This document shows, piece after piece, positions 1 through 7,362 of a stretch of 64,000 bases of DNA. Source of the stretch: an uncultured Pseudomonadota bacterium (GTDB lineage Bacteria > Myxococcota_A > UBA796 > GCA-2862545); the NCBI GenBank assembly GCA_913061235.1, contig CAJXTB010000010.1, forward strand, positions 186,001-250,000, in the 5' to 3' direction. The notes below the pieces were generated by a model, which saw only the letters and a list, made by a program, of their open reading frames with translations, did not search any database and was not told where the DNA came from. The first letter of the stretch is position 1; each line of letters starts with the position of its first letter. Both the position numbers and the translations under genes were made by a program.

Positions 1-903
1 GCGCTGGCCGTTGTCATGGAGAAGGGCTCGCCGGAGGTGAGTGTGGTCGCGGGTAGCGTGAAGAGTCAGGGCCAGGTTTAGTGGGTAGGCGAACGGCGGG
101 CTGTCGTTGCCCCAAAAGACCTTGTCCCACGCCATGGACGCGTTGTTGCGGAGTAGGCGTTCCAGCGCGAACAGTCCAAAGCCGGAGACGTCTCCCCACA
201 CATGTTCGTGCTGGGTGACCATCTGGGCGGCGTTCTCACACCACATCGCGCCGCCCATGTGGCACAGAATCACCCGTAGATTTGGGAACTGCCGGCACGG
301 CGTGTCGAAGTACAGCGGGTCTGCAAAGCGCGAGCTCATGAACTGCCCACCGGCGGCCTCTTCGTCCTTGTGCCGTGCGGTGAAGAAGCCCGTGTGGACC
401 ATTGCCACCAAGCCCAGCGCCTGCATGCGCTCCCAGAATGGCGACAGGGCTGGGGCGTCCGCTTGCCAGCCTGTGACGGGTAGCAGCTTGATGACCCGGT
501 GTCCGGCCTGCGCGATTGCGGTGAGCTGGTCGACGGCATCTGGGGTCTGCGGGTCGACGAACTGACTGGCCCAGAACCGGTCCGGATGGGCGGCGACAAC
601 ATCAGCGAGGGCGTCGTTCCCGAGCAAGGAGGTGGCCTGGGCCGGTGCGGACTGAAGCAATGCGGTGTGGATGCCGAGCTGGTCCATGGCCATCAATTGG
701 TACGGAACGATGCGCGGATGGGCCGGTAGAATCTGGTGCATGTCCAGCAGTGGACCGCCCAGGTCGGGCAGGGCCTGCATGGCCGCCAGGAAGAAGGCGG
801 GTGTGCGTAGGTCGTCAGGGTTGGCCGGATGACCGCATCTTGGGCACACGCTGTCGCTTTCGGCGGTCGGAGCGCGGCAGTAGATGTAGGCACAGGAGTT
901 CAT
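1..903 (-). CDS. Amidohydrolase-2 family metal-dependent hydrolase, 3' end outside window
   Basis: The frame is open from an ATG at 903 to the window edge (301 codons, no stop), so the C-terminus is missing. The N-terminus has Cys4, Cys9 and a CPRC pair (residues 20-23), which looks like a small zinc-ribbon extension. The rest reads as an amidohydrolase-2 TIM barrel: LLDMHQ near residue 52, VIKLLPV near 140, VHTG near 168, CHMGG near 212 and WGNDSPP near 262. Such enzymes hydrolyse or decarboxylate ring or lactone substrates; the substrate here is unknown. The start codon overlaps the stop of the upstream AfsA-like gene (ATGA), so the two are probably translationally coupled. Family assignment is firm, the specific reaction is not. 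Confidence 0.85.
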   Translation of the reverse strand, partial: MNSCAYIYCRAPTAESDSVCPRCGHPANPDDLRTPAFFLAAMQALPDLGGPLLDMHQILPAHPRIVPYQLMAMDQLGIHTALLQSAPAQATSLLGNDALADVVAAHPDRFWASQFVDPQTPDAVDQLTAIAQAGHRVIKLLPVTGWQADAPALSPFWERMQALGLVAMVHTGFFTARHKDEEAAGGQFMSSRFADPLYFDTPCRQFPNLRVILCHMGGAMWCENAAQMVTQHEHVWGDVSGFGLFALERLLRNNASMAWDKVFWGNDSPPFAYPLNLALTLHATRDHTHLRRALLHDNGQR

Positions 904-1427
904 CGGTTGGAGGGCTTCCATCGGTCGATGACCGCGTTGGGGAGAATCGTCCACACTCCGGTAATGTGACCGATGGAGCGGCCGCGCTGGTGGTAGTGGC
1001 CGGTGAACTGCATGGAGTGCACTACCCCCTTTCGTTCGCGCACATCGGCTACGCAGGAGTGTCCGAATACGGGCTCGTCCAAGCTGGCAAACGAATCGAA
1101 GGTCGTGGTCAACTCCTTCATTAAATAGGTGAACCCGCTCGTGGGCACGCCGTACCACTGGTGCGTCACCAGCAGTCCCATCTGACGCCCGGCTTCGATC
1201 AGGGCCAAGCCTGGAACATGGTCCACGGGGTGCTCGAAGAAGAATGGATGGTCGCTGGGAAAGCGCAGCTCACACCCGAAATGGTCGGGCCCCACCTGTT
1301 CGGCTCTAGCGACTAGGACGTTGTGTGTTTGGTGCTTGTGCACCAGCTCGCGGTCGACCGTGTCGTGCGTTGGGTGCTGGGCCCAGTCATCGAACAGGGG
1401 CAGCCACGTCTCGGGACTAGGTGTCAT
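900..1427 (-). CDS. AfsA-like hotdog-fold protein (gamma-butyrolactone-synthase family)
   Basis: About 175 aa from the ATG at 1427; the frame stays open to 1577, but the extra 50 residues look non-coding. It matches the A-factor biosynthesis hotdog repeat: VHKHQTHNVLV, then a HPFFF segment, then GLALIEAGRQMGLLVTHQWYGVP, the EAxRQ...H..YGVP signature. Streptomyces AfsA carries two hotdog repeats (about 300 aa) and condenses a beta-ketoacyl chain with a C3 unit to build A-factor; this protein has one repeat and may be a homodimer. The downstream amidohydrolase overlaps it by ATGA. No convincing ribosome binding site lies before 1427, so the start is tentative. Confidence 0.75.
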   Translation of the reverse strand: MTPSPETWLPLFDDWAQHPTHDTVDRELVHKHQTHNVLVARAEQVGPDHFGCELRFPSDHPFFFEHPVDHVPGLALIEAGRQMGLLVTHQWYGVPTSGFTYLMKELTTTFDSFASLDEPVFGHSCVADVRERKGVVHSMQFTGHYHQRGRSIGHITGVWTILPNAVIDRWKPSNR

Positions 1428-1859
1428 TGGGGCGATTTGTAGCACGGGTTTCTCCGGGTTGGAGCCGTTGTCTAGTGAGCCCCCCTGGCGCCCGCGCTTA
1501 CGGCTGATGACGTGACCGGATGTTCTCCTGTGGCAGCGAGTAACGCAGGACCTCTGTGGGGATGATGGCGAGTCCACTCACGTATTGAGTGCCCGGCCGT
1601 GGAATGCCGGGGAACCTCACATTCACGGCTCGAACCGACGGTCGTCGGCTGCCAACTTGCATCACACACCCATCCAGGCGGTCGCCAGAGTTCGATAATC
1701 GTTCAGTTTACCCGACCACCATTGACTGTTCAGCGGTTGTACGCAGCCGGAGAGTGTCTGGGGACGCAGTGCGCGGTAGCCGAGTGCAGGCTGTGGTGTT
1801 CCGCTGAAGGTGCGGGGAGTTTCTGGGCCGGCTCGCCCGCTACGGTGACGGGCGGCGCT
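1428..1859. other. Gene-free stretch upstream of the AfsA-like gene
   Basis: About 430 bp (280 bp if the AfsA-like gene starts at 1577). The short frames here have no recognisable protein features and none has a Shine-Dalgarno. It presumably holds the promoter of the AfsA-amidohydrolase pair and the 3' end of the next minus-strand gene; no specific site was found. Confidence 0.4.
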
Positions 1860-2249
1860 TTACTCACCGGCATCCGAACCCTGTGCATGGGCCGCAAACC
1901 GGCGCGGCTCCGATAGTGACCACACGAGCCACGAGACCCATCGCTCCCGGTTGCTCTCCGGCCCCGAACGAGCGCCAGCCTCAGCGAGAAGCCCGGCTGC
2001 TCGACGCATCGCATCACACCACGCGCGACGCACTGTGCCGTCCGGCTCAAGCATGGTTGGCGCACGGTGAAGGACGTCACGCCAACCACGGTCTTCCAGT
2101 GGCCCGTAGGCCGCGGCCGACAACTCTTCGACCCACTCGCCAAACCCATGCAACACGAGGTCTTGCAGCCAATGCGCACGAAGGCCGGGGATGCGTGCCG
2201 AGGGCAGGGCGTCATAGGCTAATTCCAAGTTGCGATAATCGTAGGACAT
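1860..2249 (-). CDS. Hypothetical 129-aa cytoplasmic protein
   Basis: The start at 2249 is chosen because GGAGG lies 5 nt before it; an upstream in-frame start at 2288 has none. The product begins MSYDYRNLELAYDALP, is rich in Trp, Arg and Ala, and has no signal peptide or membrane segment. A central W-V-E-E-L-S run and a C-terminal W-V-S-W-L-V-W run suggest a small helical fold. I do not recognise a family. It is transcribed towards the AfsA-like gene but 430 bp away from it. Confidence 0.6.
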   Translation of the reverse strand: MSYDYRNLELAYDALPSARIPGLRAHWLQDLVLHGFGEWVEELSAAAYGPLEDRGWRDVLHRAPTMLEPDGTVRRAWCDAMRRAAGLLAEAGARSGPESNRERWVSWLVWSLSEPRRFAAHAQGSDAGE

Positions 2250-2572
2250 CGGCACCTCCAATGAAGGCGTATGGGGCCGACCCACCAAAAAATGACCGGT
2301 ACCCTCGCTAATTTCGACGGCAGCTGGCCGTGACGGGTTGGTACGTGCATCCAGGTCATCTCATCTAGGACGACGCTGGATGCAGAGTTCTCGCTGAGGG
2401 GTTTCCACCGTAATCTGGCGGTCGTGACTGAGGCCGTGATCGTACCGTGACCTCGCGCTGAGTCGCTGATTAGGCCAGTGCTTGTCAGCCCGTGTCACCT
2501 TGCGTCAGTCGGGGCAAGAGCTTGGTTTGCATCCGATATGAGTGGGGTCTCAACTGCATTCCTGAGGTCGAT
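2250..2572. other. Divergent intergenic region
   Basis: Separates the minus-strand 129-aa gene from the plus-strand CIA30-like lipoprotein, so it must hold promoters for both. I see the two Shine-Dalgarno sequences at its ends but no clear -35/-10 pair, repeat or structured RNA. Confidence 0.4.
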
Positions 2573-3172
2573 ATGTTGCGTCTCGTTCTTGTTGGCGGTC
2601 TGTTCGCCGTCTCTGCCTGTACCGAAGCCCCAACGGACGAGCCGATTGACCCGCTCGCCTTCAGCGATGACGCGATGGTCATCGACTTTGGTCTGTCCGG
2701 CGACTCCAGCTGGTTTTCGGTCAACGACACGGTCATGGGAGGCGTCTCCACAGGCGACCTGTCTTACACGGAAGAGGCACTGGTCTTTGAGGGGCTCGTG
2801 TCGACGGACAGCAACGGCGGGTTCACCTCGGTTCGTAGCGAGACCGACAGCACAGATCTGTCGGACTACGACCGCGTTGTGGTTCGCGTGCGCAGCGAGG
2901 GCCAGCCCTTTACGGTGGGGCTGTCGCACAACCGCGTCTTCACTCAGGGCCAGTTTCGACACGATCTAGAGGTGGGTACGGGCGAGTGGCAGGTGCTAGA
3001 AGTGCCGATGTCCGACTTCGAGCTCGTCAACTTCTCAGGTGGAACTCCTTCGCCAACCGGTGAGAGCATGCAGGTGGAAGACCGCGAGGAGATCTTCTAC
3101 ATGGAGTTCATGTCCGAGTTGTTCGTGGACGGGTCCTTCCGTCTCGAGGTCGACCTTATCGCCTTCGATTAG
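2573..3172 (+). CDS. CIA30-like (NDUFAF1-type) lipoprotein
   Basis: The ATG at 2573 follows GAGG and starts a lipoprotein signal (MLRLVLVGGLFAVSAC), so the longer frame from 2492 is rejected. The mature part carries the CIA30 galactose-binding-like core: WFSVNDTVMGGVSTG, then F-x-G-x-VST followed by NGGFTSVR, then a beta-rich half ending FRLEVDLIAFD. Mitochondrial CIA30 assists complex I assembly; bacterial members are often periplasmic or surface proteins of unknown role. Lipidation should put it in the outer envelope. It stands alone, with divergent and convergent neighbours. Confidence 0.8.
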   Translation: MLRLVLVGGLFAVSACTEAPTDEPIDPLAFSDDAMVIDFGLSGDSSWFSVNDTVMGGVSTGDLSYTEEALVFEGLVSTDSNGGFTSVRSETDSTDLSDYDRVVVRVRSEGQPFTVGLSHNRVFTQGQFRHDLEVGTGEWQVLEVPMSDFELVNFSGGTPSPTGESMQVEDREEIFYMEFMSELFVDGSFRLEVDLIAFD

Positions 3173-3511
3173 TTTGAGGGACGGGCCCTCGTCGTCTGCT
3201 ATTGATGGATTGCGGCGACTTCCGTCCCCACGTCTGCGGACTGTTGGACATGTCCACGCCGGCCGTCTGCACGCAAGTTCGACCCTCATCTAATCGACCC
3301 GACCACCAGTGAATGGCCTGCTGGTGCTTATGCGCCAACGGGCCTTTTCATTGGTGGCGGTGGTGACAGCGCGCGTCTGAGCGGATGGGCGTTGGGCGTC
3401 TGCCGAGGGACTGCTGTTTGTGCGGTCATTTCGGTGGAGCGCTGGCCCTGCGGGTTGGCCTACTGGGGTGAGTCCCAAACATTCAGAACCCCCAGCAGGG
3501 ACCCATCGAAG
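3173..3511. other. Convergent intergenic region, no gene seen
   Basis: Lies between the plus-strand CIA30-like gene and the minus-strand lipoprotein ending at 3512. The short frames show no domain, signal peptide or ribosome binding site. No strong hairpin followed by T residues was found. Confidence 0.4.
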
Positions 3512-4246
3512 CTAAGGCGCTTCGTCGACCTCGTTGCCATCGCCGTCTTCGAGGCGGTCGAAGGTGAGGTCAGCCTCAACTGTGCCCAGGACCCCAGCTG
3601 CAAGTGCGGTGGGGTCCAAGTTTGCGAGGCCTGTCGCCGCGATTGAGGTCTCGGCCACAATGACGGAGGTGGTGGGTTCGCTGCATGATGTTTCACACGA
3701 GGCGCTGTACTCAGTCTCGGCCTCCGTTCGGCATGTCGCCTCGTCTGATGCTACGGAGCACTCTTGCTCTGCGTACGCACGGCCCTTGGAATCGCAGTAG
3801 GATGTGCAGTTTTGCTGCGTAATAGGCAGCTCTCCTCGAACCACGATGTCGGTCACCAAGCCAATCTCGAGCGTTGGCAAGGTGCAGCCGCTCGGTGTGG
3901 TGAAGGTGGCCTCCGACTCGGCCATAGACGCGACGTAGACGCCGTCATCGTCTACGCTGCCCTCTCCTTCGAACACCCCAAAGAACGAGCCGGCGACGGT
4001 GTCGACTTGGCACTGGGGCTCGGAGACATCGAACGAGCCTGTGCCCTGCACTTCGATGGTCACTGTCATGCCGTCCCGGTCGGATGGCGTCGCAGGCTCG
4101 ACATCTTGCCCGTCGGCGTCCGAGGTGGCATCTTGGTAGGTGGCGTTGCCCGTCGCCTCGGTGCTGTTGTCGTCATTGGCGTCGCATGCGACGAGTAGGG
4201 TGATGGGGACAATTAGGCTGCAGAGGGTCTTGCTGATGTGGTTCAC
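3512..4246 (-). CDS. Cys-rich lipoprotein of unknown function
   Basis: A GTG at 4246 preceded by GGAG (5-6 nt) gives a lipoprotein signal ending LLVAC; the open frame reaching back to 4306 is leader sequence also found upstream of the 5604 gene. The 244-aa product has an Asp/Thr-rich linker (DANDDNSTEATG), a beta-rich middle and a central cluster of Cys residues (QQNCTSYCDSKG, EQECSV, ATCRTE, SASCETSCSE) likely to form disulfides. The C-terminus ends in an acidic tail. No family recognised. The shared leader suggests co-regulation with the 4345-5604 gene. Confidence 0.7.
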   Translation of the reverse strand: MNHISKTLCSLIVPITLLVACDANDDNSTEATGNATYQDATSDADGQDVEPATPSDRDGMTVTIEVQGTGSFDVSEPQCQVDTVAGSFFGVFEGEGSVDDDGVYVASMAESEATFTTPSGCTLPTLEIGLVTDIVVRGELPITQQNCTSYCDSKGRAYAEQECSVASDEATCRTEAETEYSASCETSCSEPTTSVIVAETSIAATGLANLDPTALAAGVLGTVEADLTFDRLEDGDGNEVDEAP

Positions 4247-4320
4247 GGGAACTCCTGCTTGGGTGTGCTCAGTGAATAGACCGTGCACCGCTATGCGGTG
4301 TTTCAACGATGTTTCACTGT
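4247..4320 (-). promoter_or_regulatory. Leader/promoter shared with 5605-5680 (TGAAAC-N17-GGTCTA)
   Basis: Read on the minus strand, TGAAAC occurs at 4316-4311 and again at 4305-4300 (11-bp spacing). The second copy is followed after exactly 17 bp by GGTCTATT (4282-4275) and then GAGCACACCCAA leading into the ribosome binding site. The same elements with identical spacing lie upstream of the next minus-strand gene. A TGAAAC -35 with a GG-Y-CTA -10 resembles ECF-sigma promoters; that reading is inference. Confidence 0.5.
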
Positions 4321-4344
4321 TGAGTATTCGGCTTGATAGCTGGA

Positions 4345-5604
4345 CTAGTCGACGGACGCGTGGACCTGTTGGAGGACACGAACCATCGCTTGGGCCCCGT
4401 CTGGACCCAGGTCGGTACGGCTCAGGCTCTCCACCCGATAGTCGGCTTCGATAGTGGCCTGAAACGTGTCCATCGCCTCTGCGACGGCCACTGCGTGTGC
4501 CTCAGCGGTGGTGTAGGTCTCAGCCGCGTCTTCCAGCTGTGTTTCCAGTGTCGCTTCGGCCTCCGCCGCTGCGGTCGTGGCTGCTTCGACGGCCAGCCAG
4601 CTCTCTGTGGAGAGTTCGGCAGCGAACACCGCGCTAAGTTCGATGGACCAGGCGCTCCACTCTTCGGAGACAAGGAGGTCACCAACGACGAGTGTCGTGT
4701 CGAGCACCCCGGTGACAAGGTCGTCGCCGGCTTGGTCGATGGCTGCTGCGCCCGAAGCGGACAGACCTAGGGGGATAGAAGCGGCGGACCCGACCTCTCC
4801 ACTCGCCTCTGCGCGAAGACCCTCCAGCTCTGCGACGAAGCGCTGGATGGCACCGTCGTTGTCCTCGCTCGTTTGCGTGGCGATTGTGTGGGTTGCCTCA
4901 CTCGCTGTGTGCAGATGTAGGGCGACACTGTCGAGTGTGGATTCGTCGTCCCAGGCGGCGTTAGCGAGCACGGGTTCGCTGTTTCCTGTGGTGTCGGCAT
5001 CTACCTGCAGCTCGGTGAGTAACTGCAGGGTGCTCGACGAGGGCTGCAGGCTCACCATTGTTGCGATGATGCCGTCTGCGAGGGCGTCAACGGAAATCTG
5101 GGGGTTGGTATCCATCTGTGCCTGGGCCGCGGTTTCCGCTGAGATTGCTGAGCGTACGAACGCTGTGGTGACACCCGTGGAGGCAGTGGCATCGTCGCTG
5201 ACCAGCGTGCGCCAAGTACGCGCTTCCATCGTGGTTTCGTTGGTGATGGGTGCGGCGTGGACTTCGCCATTCGCGCTCAAAGTGGCGCTCACAAGGACCT
5301 GTGTGGCATCACCCGCTTCAGATGTGGCCTGCACAATGAAATCGGTAGCTCGTTGGGTTGGCTCGTCGTCAAGCACGACATCCAGACGGTATTGGCCTGC
5401 GGCGTCGGCCTGTGTGGACGGGGACATTGCCGTCAGGGAGCCGTCCGTTTCCACGCGAAACGCCGTCAGACTGGAGCCTTGCTCGGCTTGTCCGGAGACC
5501 TGACCGCGAGCAGCGTTCGGTTCTTCGACGTTCGGAGTGGAGTGGGTGCTACCGATGTCGCAGGCAGACGCAAGAACGAGTAGGACTGGAGCGAAGCGGG
5601 TCAT
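4345..5604 (-). CDS. Ala/Thr-rich lipoprotein with helical C-terminus
   Basis: The ATG at 5604 follows GGAGG and encodes a lipoprotein signal (FAPVLLVLASAC). The 419-aa product starts with a short beta-sandwich-like segment (GQYRLDVVLDD, about residues 60-80, resembling a carboxypeptidase-regulatory or Big-type fold), followed by long Ala/Thr/Glu-rich helices. From about residue 330 the pattern AAAEAEATLETQLEDAAETY suggests a coiled coil. No enzyme motif is visible. It is divergent from the FHA-wHTH gene, so that regulator is a plausible controller. Confidence 0.7.
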   Translation of the reverse strand: MTRFAPVLLVLASACDIGSTHSTPNVEEPNAARGQVSGQAEQGSSLTAFRVETDGSLTAMSPSTQADAAGQYRLDVVLDDEPTQRATDFIVQATSEAGDATQVLVSATLSANGEVHAAPITNETTMEARTWRTLVSDDATASTGVTTAFVRSAISAETAAQAQMDTNPQISVDALADGIIATMVSLQPSSSTLQLLTELQVDADTTGNSEPVLANAAWDDESTLDSVALHLHTASEATHTIATQTSEDNDGAIQRFVAELEGLRAEASGEVGSAASIPLGLSASGAAAIDQAGDDLVTGVLDTTLVVGDLLVSEEWSAWSIELSAVFAAELSTESWLAVEAATTAAAEAEATLETQLEDAAETYTTAEAHAVAVAEAMDTFQATIEADYRVESLSRTDLGPDGAQAMVRVLQQVHASVD

Positions 5605-5680
5605 GAGACCTCCGGTTTGGGTGTGCTCAACAAATAGGCCGTGCACCTCGGGCCGTTGTTTCAGCTACATTTCACTCCTC
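5605..5680 (-). promoter_or_regulatory. Second copy of the TGAAAC leader
   Basis: On the minus strand TGAAAC (5663-5658) is followed after 17 bp by GGCCTATT (5640-5633) and GAGCACACCCAA, aligning without gaps to 4247-4305. A weaker copy, TGAAAT, lies 11 bp further upstream (5674-5669). The block sits between the divergent lipoprotein and FHA genes. Confidence 0.5.
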
Positions 5681-5692
5681 TGGGGTACGGGC

Positions 5693-6637
5693 ATGCGTTG
5701 GGAACTGATGTGGGATCACAGTGACGAACGCTCGGTGGAGTTGTCCGCCAAGCCGCTGTACATCGTTAGGGCGCCGTCGAATGATGTTGTGGTCGACGAC
5801 CCCACAGTGTCGGGTCGCCACGCAGCGCTCTGGACGGATGGACAGAAGACGCACTTGGAAGATCTACGCAGTCGCAACGGTACATTTGTGAATGGGCGTG
5901 CGATTGTCGGCACTGTAGCCGTGATGTCCGGTGATCAAGTCCGGCTTGGAGAGACCGTCACCTTCTCTTTGCGTGCTCAGCGGGACCGACACGCGAGCCG
6001 TGCTCTCGGGCTGCTGTTGGTCGACGACGGCAGCATCGCGGTTCCCATTCATGCCAATCGCATTCGCATTGGCCCATCGGCCATGGCAGATGTTCGCATT
6101 GAGGGTGTCGAGGTTGCTGTGATTGGTATTCAGGGCCCAAAGCTGTGGATTGACAGGGCAGGAGAGTCGTCTGAAATCGCCCTCGACGAGCGTTTTGAGG
6201 TCGGTGGGTGCGGGTTTCGTATCGTGGCCCAAAAGGTTGCGGTCGCGGCGACACATGATGTACAGCAGACCCCGTTTCCCTACATCTTGGAAGTGTCCCT
6301 CGCGGGAGCTCGTGCCCAGGCCTTGATGATTGACCGTGACTCAGGCCGCCGGCACAATGTCACCGCGCCGACGCGGGCGTCCTTGCTCTGGGTGCTGGCA
6401 CAGGGGGTTGTGAAGGACACCGCGAACGGACTGCCTCTCTCCGAGGTCGGGTGGTGCGACGGCCGCGCCCTGCGCATCGGGGTCTGGGGACGTGAGGCCG
6501 CGGACTCAGAGGAGCGCCTGAATGTTCTGGTGCATCGCACCCGAAAAGAGCTTGGGGAAGCGGGTTTTGACCCGTCATTCTTGGAGCGCCGCCATGCTCA
6601 GGTTCGCGCGCGTGTGGCAGAGGCCAAGTTGTCCTAG
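5693..6637 (+). CDS. FHA-domain protein with C-terminal winged-helix-like region
   Basis: Starts at the ATG at 5693 (MRWELMWDH), after a G-rich stretch. The N-terminus is a forkhead-associated phosphopeptide-binding domain, residues about 15-95, with the hallmark VSGRHAAL (Ser40, Arg42, His43) and DLRSRNGTFVNG. A middle beta-rich segment looks like a degenerate second FHA repeat. The last 90 residues contain a winged-helix-like end (LNVLVHRTRKELGEAGF) similar to OmpR-type DNA-binding domains. It probably reads Ser/Thr phosphorylation, perhaps from the kinase at 7353-8996, and acts on DNA. It is divergent from the lipoprotein at 4345-5604. Confidence 0.8.
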   Translation: MRWELMWDHSDERSVELSAKPLYIVRAPSNDVVVDDPTVSGRHAALWTDGQKTHLEDLRSRNGTFVNGRAIVGTVAVMSGDQVRLGETVTFSLRAQRDRHASRALGLLLVDDGSIAVPIHANRIRIGPSAMADVRIEGVEVAVIGIQGPKLWIDRAGESSEIALDERFEVGGCGFRIVAQKVAVAATHDVQQTPFPYILEVSLAGARAQALMIDRDSGRRHNVTAPTRASLLWVLAQGVVKDTANGLPLSEVGWCDGRALRIGVWGREAADSEERLNVLVHRTRKELGEAGFDPSFLERRHAQVRARVAEAKLS

Positions 6638-6726
6638 CTTCTCGTGGGCACGGTGGTGACTGCCTCGTCTGTCACCCGGCTTGTAGACAGCTTTCCTCGA
6701 CCAAATTGGGGGAATAGCGCCTGAAA

Positions 6727-7362
6727 TCAAAAGTCGAGGCCGTTGCAGTCGCTGTCCGTTCCGTCGAGCGGAGAGTCCGGTGCGTTGGGATGAATGGACG
6801 CGTCGGTGTCGTCGCAATCGGTGCCGCCATGGCTGTCGGCGTCGTATCCGTCCAGGTCTCGGTCGAAATCGCTGCGGCCGTCGCAGTCTTGGTCCACCCC
6901 GTCATACCAGCGTTCTTCGGCGTCTGGATTGATGGCATTGTCGGTGTCGTCGCAGTCGCCGTTGGCTTCTGTGAACCCGTCCAAGTCCACATCGACAGTA
7001 CCTGGGGCTTCGTCTACGAGGTCGTCGCAGTCGTTGTCTTTGCCGTCCTGCAGCTCCTCTGCCCCCGGGTAGACGGTGCTGTCTAGGTCGTTGCAGTCTT
7101 GGCCATTGCCTTGCGCAGCGAGCACTCCGTCGCCGTCCTGATCGAAGTCGTTTTGGTTGTCACAGTTGTCATCGACGCCGTCATACCAGCGCTCCGGGGC
7201 GTCTGGATGGGCACGGTCATCGGAGTCATTGCAGTCATCGCCGCCCCAGCGCGGGTGCTCGAATCCGTCCCCGTCAGCGTCGTAGATGTCCTGTACGGTG
7301 GCGTCAGAAACGAACGCACACCCGCTGAGTAAGAGCAATGCTGCGAAGTGGACTATCGACAT
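6727..7362 (-). CDS. MopE-repeat lipoprotein
   Basis: The ATG at 7362 starts a lipoprotein signal (MSIVHFAALLLLSGC); GGAG lies 11 nt upstream. The mature protein is almost entirely MopE-type acidic repeats: four to five units of D-x-DGDG, GxDCND, P-x-A and DGVDNDCD. The family is named after the copper-binding surface protein MopE of Methylococcus; divalent metal binding, probably calcium, is likely. The start lies inside the 3' end of the kinase gene (10-bp overlap), making it the third gene of that operon. Confidence 0.85.
   Translation of the reverse strand: MSIVHFAALLLLSGCAFVSDATVQDIYDADGDGFEHPRWGGDDCNDSDDRAHPDAPERWYDGVDDNCDNQNDFDQDGDGVLAAQGNGQDCNDLDSTVYPGAEELQDGKDNDCDDLVDEAPGTVDVDLDGFTEANGDCDDTDNAINPDAEERWYDGVDQDCDGRSDFDRDLDGYDADSHGGTDCDDTDASIHPNAPDSPLDGTDSDCNGLDF

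Noticed and set aside
6655-6676. GGTGAC-N10-GTCACC as terminator between the FHA and MopE genes
   Set aside because: Only six base pairs with a 10-nt loop and no T run on either strand.
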